DNA from: Calonectria ilicicola | Lineage: Eukaryota > Ascomycota > Sordariomycetes > Hypocreales > Nectriaceae | Assembly (NCBI GenBank): GCA_020809705.1 | Contig: CP085829.1 | Location: forward strand, 1,178,001 to 1,242,000 | Length of the DNA: 64,000 nucleotides | Direction of reading: 5' to 3' | In this document: positions 45,894 through 56,690 of the stretch, in pieces | How positions within the stretch are numbered: the stretch's first letter is position 1 | Layout of the letters: every line of letters begins with the position of its first letter | The notes under the pieces: model-generated | What the model saw: the letters and a program-made list of their open reading frames with translations, nothing else | Told to the model about the DNA's origin: nothing | Databases searched by the model: none | Made by a program: the position numbers and the translations under genes

Positions 45894-46017
45894 GCGAGTT
45901 GTTTTGTGTCGATGCTGCTTCGTGCCAAAGCCAGAGGATTCAATCCCGACTTGGAGCCAGATCTCCATTGCACAGCGAGCGACCGTCGCGTAATCCATCT
46001 CCTCGACTAACTTGTCG
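45894..46017 (+). repeat. Inverted repeat arm A
   Basis: Matches the reverse complement of 46932-47036 along its length, with mostly transition differences and a 19-nt extra segment near 45968-45986. Both arms read as the same coding-like stretch toward the centre. Confidence 0.65.
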
Positions 46018-46776
46018 TTGGTTGAATGCTCGGCTCATCGATTCCAACTGTAGAGCTCCCATTCGAGCGTCAGTTTCTTCGATGCTTAGCTCCTGGAGCT
46101 GCTTAGCCCGGAGATCCTCCATCACTTCCTGGAATGCGGCGCGACGAAGCACGCGGTCTCGGTTCTTCTTAGCGGTGGCATCTCCATCGTGGGGATAATC
46201 AGCATCAGTTTCCCGTAACTGCTCAACAAGCAGATTCAACACTGGCCCCATCTTTCTGAGTTGCTCATCGCTCAGCCTAGTGATTGCCAGGCTGCTCCTG
46301 ATATGGAATGGCGCCTCTTGATCATTTTCTTGGTCGAGAGCGATGCCTGTGAGATTCAGCAACGCAGTTCGCTCAGAGGTGTAATACTGTTCCATGATAA
46401 CAGATTTTGGATCGTGAGCCATGATCACCCGTGCTTGTTCGGGGCCTACTTTGGTCGACAATTCTTGCGCAGTGTGGCGTCGCAGGCTGTAAAATGTGAC
46501 GGAGTGTAGAAATCCGATCTTTGTCGCTCGAAGAGACAAGTACTCGGTAAAAGCTTCTGACGCAAGCGCTTTGTTGATATTCACCCCCAGACCGCGATTT
46601 GTGCCAGCAACCAGCACCGGCTTGTCGAGGAACTCAGGCTTTACAGCGATGAAGCGTCTGGCGTCGGTGAAGAGGTCGTCAAGAGTTTGAACGTGTTGTA
46701 GTACGCCCCGGCGGATTGCAATGGTAAGGGGTCTGTGAGGAACAGAAAGTTTAAGTGCCAACTTCTGGTGGAACAA
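45940..46776 (-). pseudogene. Tyrosine recombinase-like (DUF3435/Crypton-type) element remnant
   Basis: A 278-codon frame whose central part reads FLHSVTFYSLRRHTAQELS, then VIMAHDPKSVIMEQYY. This is the arrangement of the C-terminal half of tyrosine recombinases (Arg, His-x-x-x then Tyr nucleophile) in the fungal DUF3435 family, used by Crypton-type elements and Starship captains. The N-terminal half with the first catalytic Arg is absent, and the last about 25 codons are simply inverted arm A read backwards. It is flanked by AT-rich edges and inverted arms. Non-functional fragment; which element class it came from cannot be decided. Confidence 0.6.
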
Positions 46777-46931
46777 CTTCTAAACCTCTTATTTATTAAA
46801 TAAATAAACTTAGAAATTATTTATTTAATTCGGGCGCTAGTGTTAGTCTCTTATTTTTTCTGTCCCTTCTTGACCACTACAATTGTCATCCCATGATTGT
46901 TGCACCACAACTTCCCTGATGAACTCATACG

Positions 46932-47036
46932 CGACAAGTCGGTCGAAGAGATGGATTACGCGACGGAGACCCGGCTCCAAGTCTGAACGGAATCCTCTAG
47001 CTTGGCATGAAGTAGGATTAATACAAAACAACTCGC
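46932..47036 (-). repeat. Inverted repeat arm B
   Basis: Read on the minus strand it encodes SCQARGFRSDLEPGLRRVIH, the better preserved copy of the sequence also present in arm A. Confidence 0.65.
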
Positions 47037-49043
47037 TTCCAATCTTGTCAAGAAAATGAGACTGTTGTGGAAGAGATCAAGTACAAGACGTACAATTCTA
47101 GCAAGATAAAGCGCCCTCACTGGCGAGTTTTGGTTGCTGTTTAAGCAATTTTCGCGTCGCACTGTTCTATGTGCGAAGCAGGAAGAGCTAGAAGGCCTTT
47201 AATGCGACATCTGTAGGCTCATTGTCCTATGAGGCATCACCCCCCTTCTATTTGACGATTTCCGCGGAGATGTTTCGCATAAAGTCAAATGTCGCATTTC
47301 GGAAAATCAAAGAAGCCATCAAAGACTTTAAGTGATTGGTGTTGCCTTTAAACTTTCCGACGAGCAAGCTCTTCAACAACAAATCCTGTTTCCTGGTCAG
47401 CTTGGCCTCTTTCTTGGCCCACACCTGCCTCTCGCAAGACCTGGTGATCCCTTCTACGCCCTAGCAGGACTTTTAATAGAGGAAAGCATTGCTGTATCAG
47501 CGGAAGCTTCGACTGAAGACGGCCATTGAATCACCATGGGACCTTTCTAGCGGATTCTATCAATGATATGCCACTATTGTGGATTCGTTGACACCTGATA
47601 TGGTTCTATGTGCAGTATAAATGACTGAGATAATGCCCCTCCTGGGTTTGGAGAGATAAAACACCCACTGTGAACGAGCTGATTGGGGCCTGAAGAGCGT
47701 TTTTATTCAAACTATGGCTTAGACTGGGCTATATTCCTCCCTAGCACGTCTTCGTGTTGGATTAATATAATCCATAGCCGTTGTTGTGCCTGCAATAGCC
47801 AAGTTATTGATGGAAGGCATCATTTCCTTCCTTTTACCCCAAGCTGCAACACAGCCTTTCCCAACCAGGCTGAAGAACCAATCAATAGCCTTACCCCCAT
47901 AGCGGATAAGGGCCTCCTTGACAATTTCAATAGCAACACTTTTCATGATGTTGCTGAATGTGGCTTCATCCTCCTCCTTTTGGCAGGCTGTTCAGTTGAT
48001 TGGAGGCATCGCGGGCGGTGGTTGGTTTGTTTGTTCGTGCGCGTGGTACCAGCTGTTGCTCGAGTAGCTCTTTGTGAAGAGGAGCGATGTTGTGTGCTGT
48101 GGTGTGTGGAGCTCGGAGGCCGGTGACAGTGTTGTTTGTGATTGATAAACGTGGTGGAAGTACTTGCAATGACGTGCGAATGGATCGACGACGTTGATAT
48201 CAGTCAGAGGCAGAGGCAGAAGAAGTGCGTTGAACGTTCGCACAAGTCTTCTTGAAGGTGTGAATTGAGATGACATCTTCAGTGAAAAATCCGCTTCTTT
48301 TATCTGCAGATTCAGATACCTCTTTGGCCGCATTTCTAGGTTTTCAAACATCTGTTTGACTTGAAGGCATTCAGACTTCTGCGTTCCCTTGGAACCGCTG
48401 TTATGACTGCTGTTGTGTGGGCCCGTTCCAAAGGTTGAAGAAGCTTTTCACCCAACCGGCTGAACACAACGCTCTAACGTTGGTTGTGTCAAAACCTTCA
48501 TCGTTACATGACTCATCCAACCGAAAGTTTACTATTCAGGAGGGTCGATCAGAGGTTGTGGTAAGGTCACAAGTGGCACATATACCAATATAATTGACTG
48601 GTAATAGCAGCCTATGCATTTACTTTTGGGTATTTTGGTTCATTGGTTCCAAGCCTCACACCATTACGCTCAGGTAAAAACTCTTCAATTGTCTAGTTAT
48701 TTCCTAAGGCTAGGGTACTTCGGCCTTGTAGTGCACCTGCATTAATAAAAAAAAAAACTCGATGACTGAGATAATCATCAAGATTTGCATCAAAGAGGAT
48801 CTACTAAAGTATATTGTGGTATTAAAGCAGAATGTGATAATGTAATTGCATCCGACTTAAGTGTCAATCCTTTGCAACTGTGATTCACAGACATGCTAGG
48901 CAAACGATACACCTTACCCAAAATCCACCCGATTTCAAACTCTCCTCACAAACCATTTTTTCACGGATGGGATTGCCTTGCACTTGAATCTATTTATAAC
49001 GGGCTACAAGACGTGGGAAGCAGTGAGATGCGCTTGAGAACGG
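47037..49043. other. Gene-poor stretch with one possible short ORF
   Basis: A 75-codon minus-strand frame starting with ATG at 47946 and ending at 47719 (AIEIVKEALIRYGGKAIDWF...) has an amphipathic, small-protein-like composition but no signal peptide or known family. Nothing else is supported. The region before 49044 must carry the promoter of the next gene. Confidence 0.35.
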
Positions 49044-51517
49044 ATGTCTCTGCCAAATCCTGCTCCGACGAATCCACGCGATACCAAGCTTGCCAGTCGG
49101 TGTCCAGCCACAAACGGGCTTCAATCTCCTGAGCCTGAAAGGGAGTCAGAGGTCTCTACGATGGCTGGCGACCGTTCGAACGGTACGTTGCTCTCAGACA
49201 TTTTTCGTCTTGTCGACAACCACTAATGATAAAACTGGCGAATGTAGAGAGCGATCTTGCGTCCCCCAGTGACTGCTACAAATCGGAGGCCCCAGCGACT
49301 GGTAGAAGCTGCTTCAACGTCCTCAAGTTTGCCAATATCCCGAAGCAAACAGGATTATCGACATCCAATAAAAAGAAACAAATTGCTACAATGGGGGAGT
49401 GCGTGGGGGCTGAAATTAAAAACAACCCTAATGCTTGGAATACTGGCGATGAAGACGACGAGGATGATGGAGACAACGAGGATGATGAAGACGACGATGA
49501 GGACTCTGACGAAGACTCTGACGACGACGAGGACTCTGACGACTCTGACAACAACGGCGTTGACCCTGGTGATGGTGTCAATCAGCTGGAAGTTGAAAGA
49601 ATGACGGCTCAGGAGGCTCCACTTCCCCCATTGCCTGACTATGAGACATCCACTCCCGAGCTACGATACCCCTTTACGCTAACGGATGCCCTCGCAAACG
49701 GCAAAAACACTCTTCAGGGTTTGCGAAGTGCTGCGAACCGCGGCCTTTTTTTGCCTTTCATTGACCCCAATAGGGCCAAAGCCGATAAAACCTCTCAGTA
49801 CATGGACAGTCGAATACTCATCATGATTGAACGATATTTGGCTCACGAAGACGGGTTTCTCGGCTGTTTAATGCAGAAGTCAGATATTCCTTGGGTTGCA
49901 AAGAAAGTGCTTGATGATTTTACTGAATTGGAATCCGGAGGCTGTTCTTTTGGCTCTTTTGTCAATGTTTCTGGGTTTGACACAGAACCGTACTCTCTCA
50001 GGACCAAAGCTCACACAGAGAAAAGAACCGCCTTTTGTGATAGTACCGACTACGAAACTGACCCAGATGACAAAGAAGACGGCTCAATCATGAGGGTATA
50101 CCAACGTGTTGACCGGGATTTATTCCCATACATTTCCGACAACCCTCTCCCCCGAAAAGTCCAAACCTTCTCGAAATTGGCGGAAGCTATAGAATGGAAG
50201 GGATTTGTGTGGGAGTTTCATCTAACAAGCAACAGTGATATTGCCTACAAGAGGTATAATCGTTTGATGCAACTTGCCGTTCACGATGGCCCGCTGCCAA
50301 AGGAATCCCTACGTCGAGTGCCGGAATCCTACGCTGTGTGGCGTGGAGGGTTTAAACACTCCAAGTACGGAAAAGAGTGGACGAGGCATGCTGCTTTGAT
50401 TGCCTTGTACCATGATTGGCAAATTTCTGAGCATAGAGGTGTTATTGACGGTACCGCTGACGAACGTGACCCTGCAATTGTTCTCCTACGTCGAACCGAG
50501 AAGGTCATCAATACGTACTACGATCAGAAGGACCAGAGGGACCAAGAAGTGACAGGGAAGAAGGAGAAGAAGCTGTCTGAAGCAGCTGACTTCGGGTTCA
50601 TTCGGCAATTAAAAGCCACGTTACGTGATGTCGCAATCGCCTATCGAATGGGCAAATACATGGGAAAAGAGGACCAGCTCTTGCAACCAGATCGTGCGCA
50701 AGTCATCGCCGTGCCCTACGTCAATAGTAAGGGCAACTGCAATCCACGCATTAGCAGCTGTCTTGCACTCCTAGGATGGTCGAATTTGGCTGAGATCCCA
50801 CGGCCCAGAAGACTTGGTGTGGATAAGGCTACCAATACCGCCGGAAATGATGCTGCGCAGACTGATAAAGAAATTGAGACTTTTAAAAAGGACCTAAGTA
50901 AACTTAGTGGGAAAATGGCAAGCTTGCAAGACGAATTCACCCGACTCGGGGACCAAGTCGCACAGGTCCAATCCAGCGCCTCTTTGCAAGCCCAAGAGCA
51001 AAAAGGCACCTTCGAAAAACTCGAGAGCCGCATTGAGGAATTTGAAAAGGATCTGAAACGACTTGGGAAGCAAGTCGAAACCATGGACAGCCAGGAGCTC
51101 AAACTTTCCGAGGAGACAACAAAGCAAATTCTGGACCTTGTTGTCGAGTCTGTAAGGCCAATGATAATCGAGGAGGTCAAGAAGGGGCGAGAAATGAAGC
51201 TTTTGACGCCTGCGGATACAATCCAGGCGTGCGATCTACAACAGCAACACGTGGGGACAAATGCAGTCCTAGAGAGAGGACTTCTATCTGACCAATCTCC
51301 TGTTCCTTCATCTCTACGATCCTTACTAGGAAACCAGACCATTTTCCCTCGACCTTCGGCGGACCTGAAGCGAAAGCCTTCCTCTAAGACCATCCCAAAG
51401 TTATCGAAGCGAAAAAGGACAACGCCCAGGGCCCAAGAATCTACTGCCGGTGTCAAGAAGGAAGGTGATGAAAATGACGCTTTTCTTGCACGCATGGGTT
51501 TCACGTTCTCGGCTTAA
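49044..51517 (+). CDS. Unrecognised 802-residue protein with acidic tract and coiled coil
   Basis: Two exons, 49044-49182 and 49248-51517, join over a 65-nt intron (GTACGT, branch CACTAATG, AATGTAG) in phase 1. The start is ATG 49044 (MSLPNPAPTNPRDTK). Residues about 115-150 are almost pure Asp/Glu with Ser. The middle 300 residues are globular and well-formed (YMDSRILIMIERYLAHEDGF; AVWRGGFKHSKYGKEWTRHA). Residues about 600-700 form a heptad-rich coiled coil (ETFKKDLSKLSGKMASLQDE). The C-terminus is basic (KRKPSSKTIPKLSKRKR), a likely nuclear localisation signal. I recognise no family. The acidic tract plus NLS suggest a nuclear, possibly chromatin-associated protein (inference). No introns occur in the 2.27-kb exon. 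Intact. Confidence 0.75.
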
Positions 51518-52221
51518 ACTTATACTACGAGGCATCGATATTTCAAATCTTGATCGACTGGAATATGCTTGGAGTCGACACATCATTTCGACCATTTTCT
51601 TTTCTTTTCTTTTTCTTTTTTTGGCGTGGAGTGGGGGAAGTGACCGGGTTTCATGGGGGCTAGCTGGTGATAAACGCCAAAAGACAGAGCATTTATCCTC
51701 CCATAGTGGTGGCGATTTTTTCAAGAAAAGTTTCTATTTTCGTTTATCGGGATTTTTCTGTTTTTTTTTTTTTTGGGTGAAGGGGCATAGCAGACAGGCA
51801 AGGGTAAAGCAGTCGAGTTCGGCACAAGGGGAGGCAGACTACCGCAGAGAACACAATTTTCCGGGATAACTATTTGATTGCTTACGACATGATGGTCAAG
51901 GTAGTTCAGATTTAATCGCAAAAGTTTTATTTGGTTCGATTCATCTTTCATCTCAACCTATGATAGAACCGGCCTTCCCTTCCATCGTGAAACTTGCAAC
52001 TTTGCCTACCTGCCTTCAGAGCTTCAGCTAAAAGCCATCCTCCAGCAAGCTCAGTCATCCTTGTTGTAGTTCTCGCGAATGAACCCCCGCCAGTTTTGAC
52101 AGTATTCTTTCCCTTTAACTTCTCATTCTTGTACTGCCGACGGACGTCAATCCAGAGCGTGATGGGTGGATTAGTCGTCCTGGGAGGCAGAAAGCTTTTG
52201 CGGCAGGATTTCTGTTGGCGG
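51518..52221. other. Intergenic with pyrimidine- and T-runs
   Basis: Contains CT/T-rich tracts (51595-51622) and a T14 run near 51763-51776. No coding sequence is supported between the two convergent genes. Confidence 0.4.
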
Positions 52222-53008
52222 TTAGATAAGAATCATCCCAATACCGATTTCATTACACGTACTAGAAGCAGAGCTCTCTGCGAAGCCAGGAATTTCGTTC
52301 TCAGCAAACTCGGCGAATGACTTGCTGAAAGGCTTGATATTGCTCGACCGAGTGACCGACGGAGTCTTGGTTTGAAGGAGGTCAAACTCCTCGTCGGAAA
52401 CAGACTTGCATGCCTGGACAGCTGGATCGGATTCTTCTTCTTCTTCCTCGCCTTCTCTAGGAGAGGAAGCATCGGGAATGGAGGAACGACGGCTCGTGGA
52501 ACTACCGTCACTGCCGAGGGATGCACGACGTCGAGAAGACTGATGCCTAAAGTCATTATTAGGAACCAACGGGTTCATTGACTTGCCATTGGGGTGGGCA
52601 CATACTGCACCATGTCGAGAAGACGAGCTAGCATCTGCGTGCTCTTGATCAATTGAAGAGAAAGCTACGCCATCACATCAGCGGTCAAAACCAACATGGG
52701 AAACTCATATCAAGAGCTGCTTACGACTTGGAGATTGTGATTAATCGCTCTCCCCTCAATGGTTGAAACTCGAGGGTCCACGGTGGCCCAGCACCGAGTG
52801 TCCAGCAGATCGACCGACGGGTCAGGAAAGTCGGAGCCAACATGGTCGGCGGCGGGTTGGTCGGCGGTAGGGTGGTCGGGGAAACTAAGAATGGAGTCGG
52901 GAAAGTCAGAGGCGACAAGACAAGACGAGGGTCAGGGAGACAAGACTGGAGGGAATACCGCTGAGTGGGAGCATCGCTAGAACCAACAGAATTTCCTTCG
53001 GATGCCAT
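52222..53008 (-). CDS. Unrecognised 201-residue protein, four exons
   Basis: Exons 53008-52947, 52884-52725, 52664-52606 and 52546-52222, with introns of 59-62 nt, all in phase. The start is ATG 53008 (MASEGNSVGSSDAPTQRY). The centre reads STIEGRAINHNLQVLSLQLI, then KSTQMLARLLDMVQ, a helical, coiled-coil-like segment spread over two short exons. The C-terminal half is disordered, Ser/Arg-rich and then acidic (EEEEEE), ending GIGMILI. Continuity of frame across three similar-length introns supports reality; the first donor (GTCTTG) is weak. No domain is recognised. It could be a small subunit of a cytosolic complex, but that is a guess. Confidence 0.55.
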
Positions 53009-53831
53009 TTTGATTCGAGCAAGTGTTGGCAATCGAGACGTGATGGTGGTGATGTGGCGTAAGGACTGTATGAGCGCAGAAGCGACGTGATGTGTGATGA
53101 TCAAAAAGAATTTGGGGGAATTTCCACCACGTCGAACGGGGTCAGTTGGTAACTTCACAATAGCCCATCTGCCCACGCCTGCCATCGGCTCGTCATGTGT
53201 TGACACTGTCAGCTCGTAGGCAACTACATGAACCATAGCAATGTTATTGCGGGATGAGGGTTGTAGTAAACTTGTGTGGTCTTGGGCCCATATGTTGGTA
53301 GATGGAACCATTTTTCGTCGCTTAAGAAATTCCAGCTTGAACCCGGTAAAGTGGTCTCCTTCCTAGGTTGGTTGATTCATTGATCGACTACCACTCTCTG
53401 CGGTCATGGTATTAGTAGAGGAATCCATCCTATGCAAAGTTATTGTAATTGCCACCTTATGGTCCTAGAGCTTACTAGAGAAATCCGGCCAACAAGATGT
53501 AGATAACATGTGATTCCTGCTTCCAGTAGGTTGTAACAGCCCGGTTCCCAACAGATGCGATTTCTCATTCTTCCAATAGCCCGACTTCTAATGGATGCGA
53601 TTTTCATAGATTGCTCTTTTGGGCACGCCCCTCCGCAAAGCGACGCATGCGGGTGGAGTTTGCCTGCAGTGGGTACACTTAGCCACCTACCCACTCAACA
53701 ACCTCGCCTGCAACAACCCTCAATCCCCTGGCTAGGAGGGAAATGGTGAGAAAAAAAAAAAAAAAAGAGGAAAAAAAAGGATATGATGATAAAAAAAAAA
53801 TGTCAGAACGCGTTGTAGGACGCAAAAACAA
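53009..53831. other. Intergenic with poly-A runs
   Basis: Contains the promoter of the four-exon gene and long A-rich runs (53751-53800). Overlapping frames are not convincing. Confidence 0.4.
53791..53828 (-). terminator. Polymerase III terminators of tRNA-Glu
   Basis: On the minus strand a T5 run (53828-53824) starts 4 nt after the tRNA 3' end, and a T10 run follows at 53800-53791. Confidence 0.75.
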
Positions 53832-53914
53832 CTCCGATGCGGGGAGTCGAACCCCGGTCGCCGCGGGCGTTTTGCGATGAAAACGCGGAATGATAACCGT
53901 TACACCACATCGGA
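53832..53914 (-). tRNA. tRNA-Glu(TTC) with 11-nt intron
   Basis: Minus strand begins TCCGATGTGGTGTAACGG and ends CATCGGA plus discriminator G. The T-arm is GGTTCGACTCC. The anticodon stem CCGCG/CGCGG encloses TT-TTC-A followed by an 11-nt intron starting after position 37. Anticodon TTC reads GAA. Length 83 nt including the intron. Confidence 0.95.
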
Positions 53915-56690
53915 CGTTACTGTTTGATGCAGGGGGCGATACTATTTGAGTATACCAAATGTTGTGCCAACCTACTAGCTGATGACTCATCAGGCGTTGA
54001 GTTCTGGTCTCGTAGGGCTAAAATTGTAGTGCAGCTAACTAGCGCCCGATCCACTCCCGATTCGTTTTCATGCAGAATTGAACCCTTGTTCATGGGTAAC
54101 GTGTCTCATTGGAGTGGGGTTTATTTCGGCTCGTCAAGCTCCACGAGATTAGGCTCGTCAACACCCTGTAACATCCGATATGGTGCAACAGTTATCATTC
54201 CACGTTTTCATCTGCGCGCCCTGCACCTTTGCATGATTCTAGATGTACTTGATTTGGTGAGCCGAGGCTTGCCTTCACTGGTGGCAATTCGGACTCGCTG
54301 GGTGTAGCTGACATGCAGGCCCGTCATGCTTGCTTCTACAGTAGCTTACATGTACAATACGTACCTTTCATGATCCGTCCAGGCTAAAATTGCAGTGCTC
54401 TGTCGTTTCCTGTCGGGGGTATTCCTGATGCAGACAGTTTGTACATGACGCTAATGCAGCACTACTGGCAACTGGACATTTGCAGGATCCTGTGTGCGCC
54501 AAATCTACGTTCGCCGGGATAAAAATCAATGGTGACCAGCCTATCTTGGTCGTCGTCATTATTTTGGAACTTGATGTGATTGATTGAAACCTGACAGACG
54601 TCACCCCCTCTGACCCGCGAAGGCTGAAAGCGCTGGCGGCCTTGGAAGACTTGAGTGGGGTGGTGTGGCGATTTGGAGTCACTGGCCCAAGCTAAAATCG
54701 CAGTGCACACCAGCCCTGTCCGGGGCACTACGATTCGTGCACCACGGGGCACACCATCCAATCTCTTGTAGGGAGGGTGGTCATCAATTTTTGAGTTCCT
54801 CGCGCCTAGCATTCTTCTTGGTTCTAGATCGTAAGGAAAATGGTTTCCAAACACAAAAAAGTAGATCTGCGCATGGCCTGAATTTGAGGATAGGATCAAT
54901 ATATTGTATACAAGCCACTGACCCAATATCGGCACGCGAGCTCTGATTATTCTGCACCATGCCCAAACCTCTTCCATCCGAAACAAGGACAAAGTAGTGA
55001 GGAACGTCGTCATGCGTTGACATCTCCGTTTCTTTTCGAATCCAGGAATGAACCTAATGTGGAAATGCTCATCACGACTTGTGAGCGGCATGTCTTCTTC
55101 GATTCAATCAAATAACTTAACTAGATTCTCTGCTGCGTCTGCTAGCGGTTAAATGTCATTCACTGCTTCAGCGCCTAGAGTGATTGTGGTATATTGACTA
55201 GCAACATCTGGAACTTGGAAGTTTACCATGACGTCTCCAATTTATCCAGGGACTTGACTTTCTTCGCAACATCTTGGACAGGTGGCCAAGAATAGTAATC
55301 CTTGATCGTGTCACGGTAGTCGAATGCAAATTCTTTCATGATGCTGGATGTGTGGCCTAGGCGTGGCCGAAAGAGGCCTTGTCGAAACAAGCCGGCAATC
55401 ACGTCAATTTCGCAAGCAATTAGTCAGACTAGAATTTCCTATTGTTTTTTTCCCGTGAGTCTTTTTGCGTCCTATTTCTCGTGACGTGTTTCCTCTAGGA
55501 ATCACTTCTCAAAGGAGGTGGTGGTCTGAGCCAAAAGCGGCCATCAGCATTAACCTAAATTCGGAATCGTGGCATTTGAATGACAGCAGGAGAAGCACAT
55601 GCCCACACTAAGATAAGTAAGTGATAGCAACCACACAACTTATATTTAGAACAAAAACTCACGAACAAAAGATGAGGGGATGTGGCCCAGAGCATGATGG
55701 TGAATCGCCTCCTCTGCCTGAGGGTGTGATGGTCGTGCACAGGACACAGGCTTCCAAAGCCCCACCCCGTACAACACGGTGTGTAGGCACTGTAGCTGTT
55801 TTAATCTCATCCGAGCATACGAATAAACAAAGAGAGGGGGCTGGAAAAGGGGATGGTCAAGTAAAAATGAGTCAATGTGTTGATCTCGTCTTGGTTCTCG
55901 TATTGTATCCGCGTCACTGCCACTATGCCCAAGGCAGACTTTTGGATCTGTTCACTGGTTGTACATGTTTCGGCTACTGCTGTTCATCTTGGAACGATCG
56001 GGAAACCCGATGTCGTAGGCAGCTTTGGTGGGGGGTTGACCCTCTGTAGCTCGGGCGCGTCTCCAGCCAAATAACTGTATTTGGCTGCCCGTGAAGCCTC
56101 GCCTTGTCGTTTCACCTCTGTAAATTTGGACCGTCGTAATTAATTTGTGCGAGCTAGAAATTTAGTCTCAACTTTCTCTTCATAGCACTTGGAGTTGTGC
56201 TATAAGTTGGAGCTGAATGCAGGCTTGATGGGGGCAGATTTCAATACTGTGCTCTGATGCCATTCCCGCTTGCTCGGATGATCTCATTCGACACAACAAT
56301 AGATCGAAGAAGGATAAGATAGAAACACTGCATCCATCACATTGAAAATGGAGACATTAATCAGTGTGCTTGTACCGGTATGCATCCTGATACTTGGAGT
56401 GGTATTTGTGCATCAATTCACTATTTTGCTGACAGCTATCCATCGAACAGTGATTCAATGACGCAGGGAAAATGAGAACAGACGTTGAATCGGGGTCTTA
56501 GGTTGTCGGTAGCTGTAAAAAAACACGGGGTTGGTGACTCAAGGCTTTCCAACCATTCCCCAGGAATTAGTATAAAGTCCTCGTCCTCCCCCTCCAGACT
56601 GGACTTCTTTTCCATCCTCACACTCATCTTCACACACAAACACATACAAGAGTTCTATCCTATAAGAGATTCCTTATTGGAATCACTTTG
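53915..56690. other. Gene-poor degenerate stretch
   Basis: A minus-strand frame of 209 codons (55091-54462) has no recognisable motif. A coding-like fragment on the minus strand at about 55410-55227 (IVIAGLFRQG-type, ending KVKSLDKLETSW) may be the tail of a lost gene. The short motif GCTAAAAT(T/C)G(T/C)AGTGC occurs at about 54018, 54384 and 54691. Nothing else is supported. Confidence 0.35.

Noticed and set aside
50716..51504. 262-codon minus-strand frame over the orphan gene
   Set aside because: Antisense of the coiled-coil and basic regions; Ser/Phe-rich shadow composition.
54462..55091. 209-codon minus-strand frame
   Set aside because: No family motif, uneven composition and overlapping frames; kept only as a note in the gap description.
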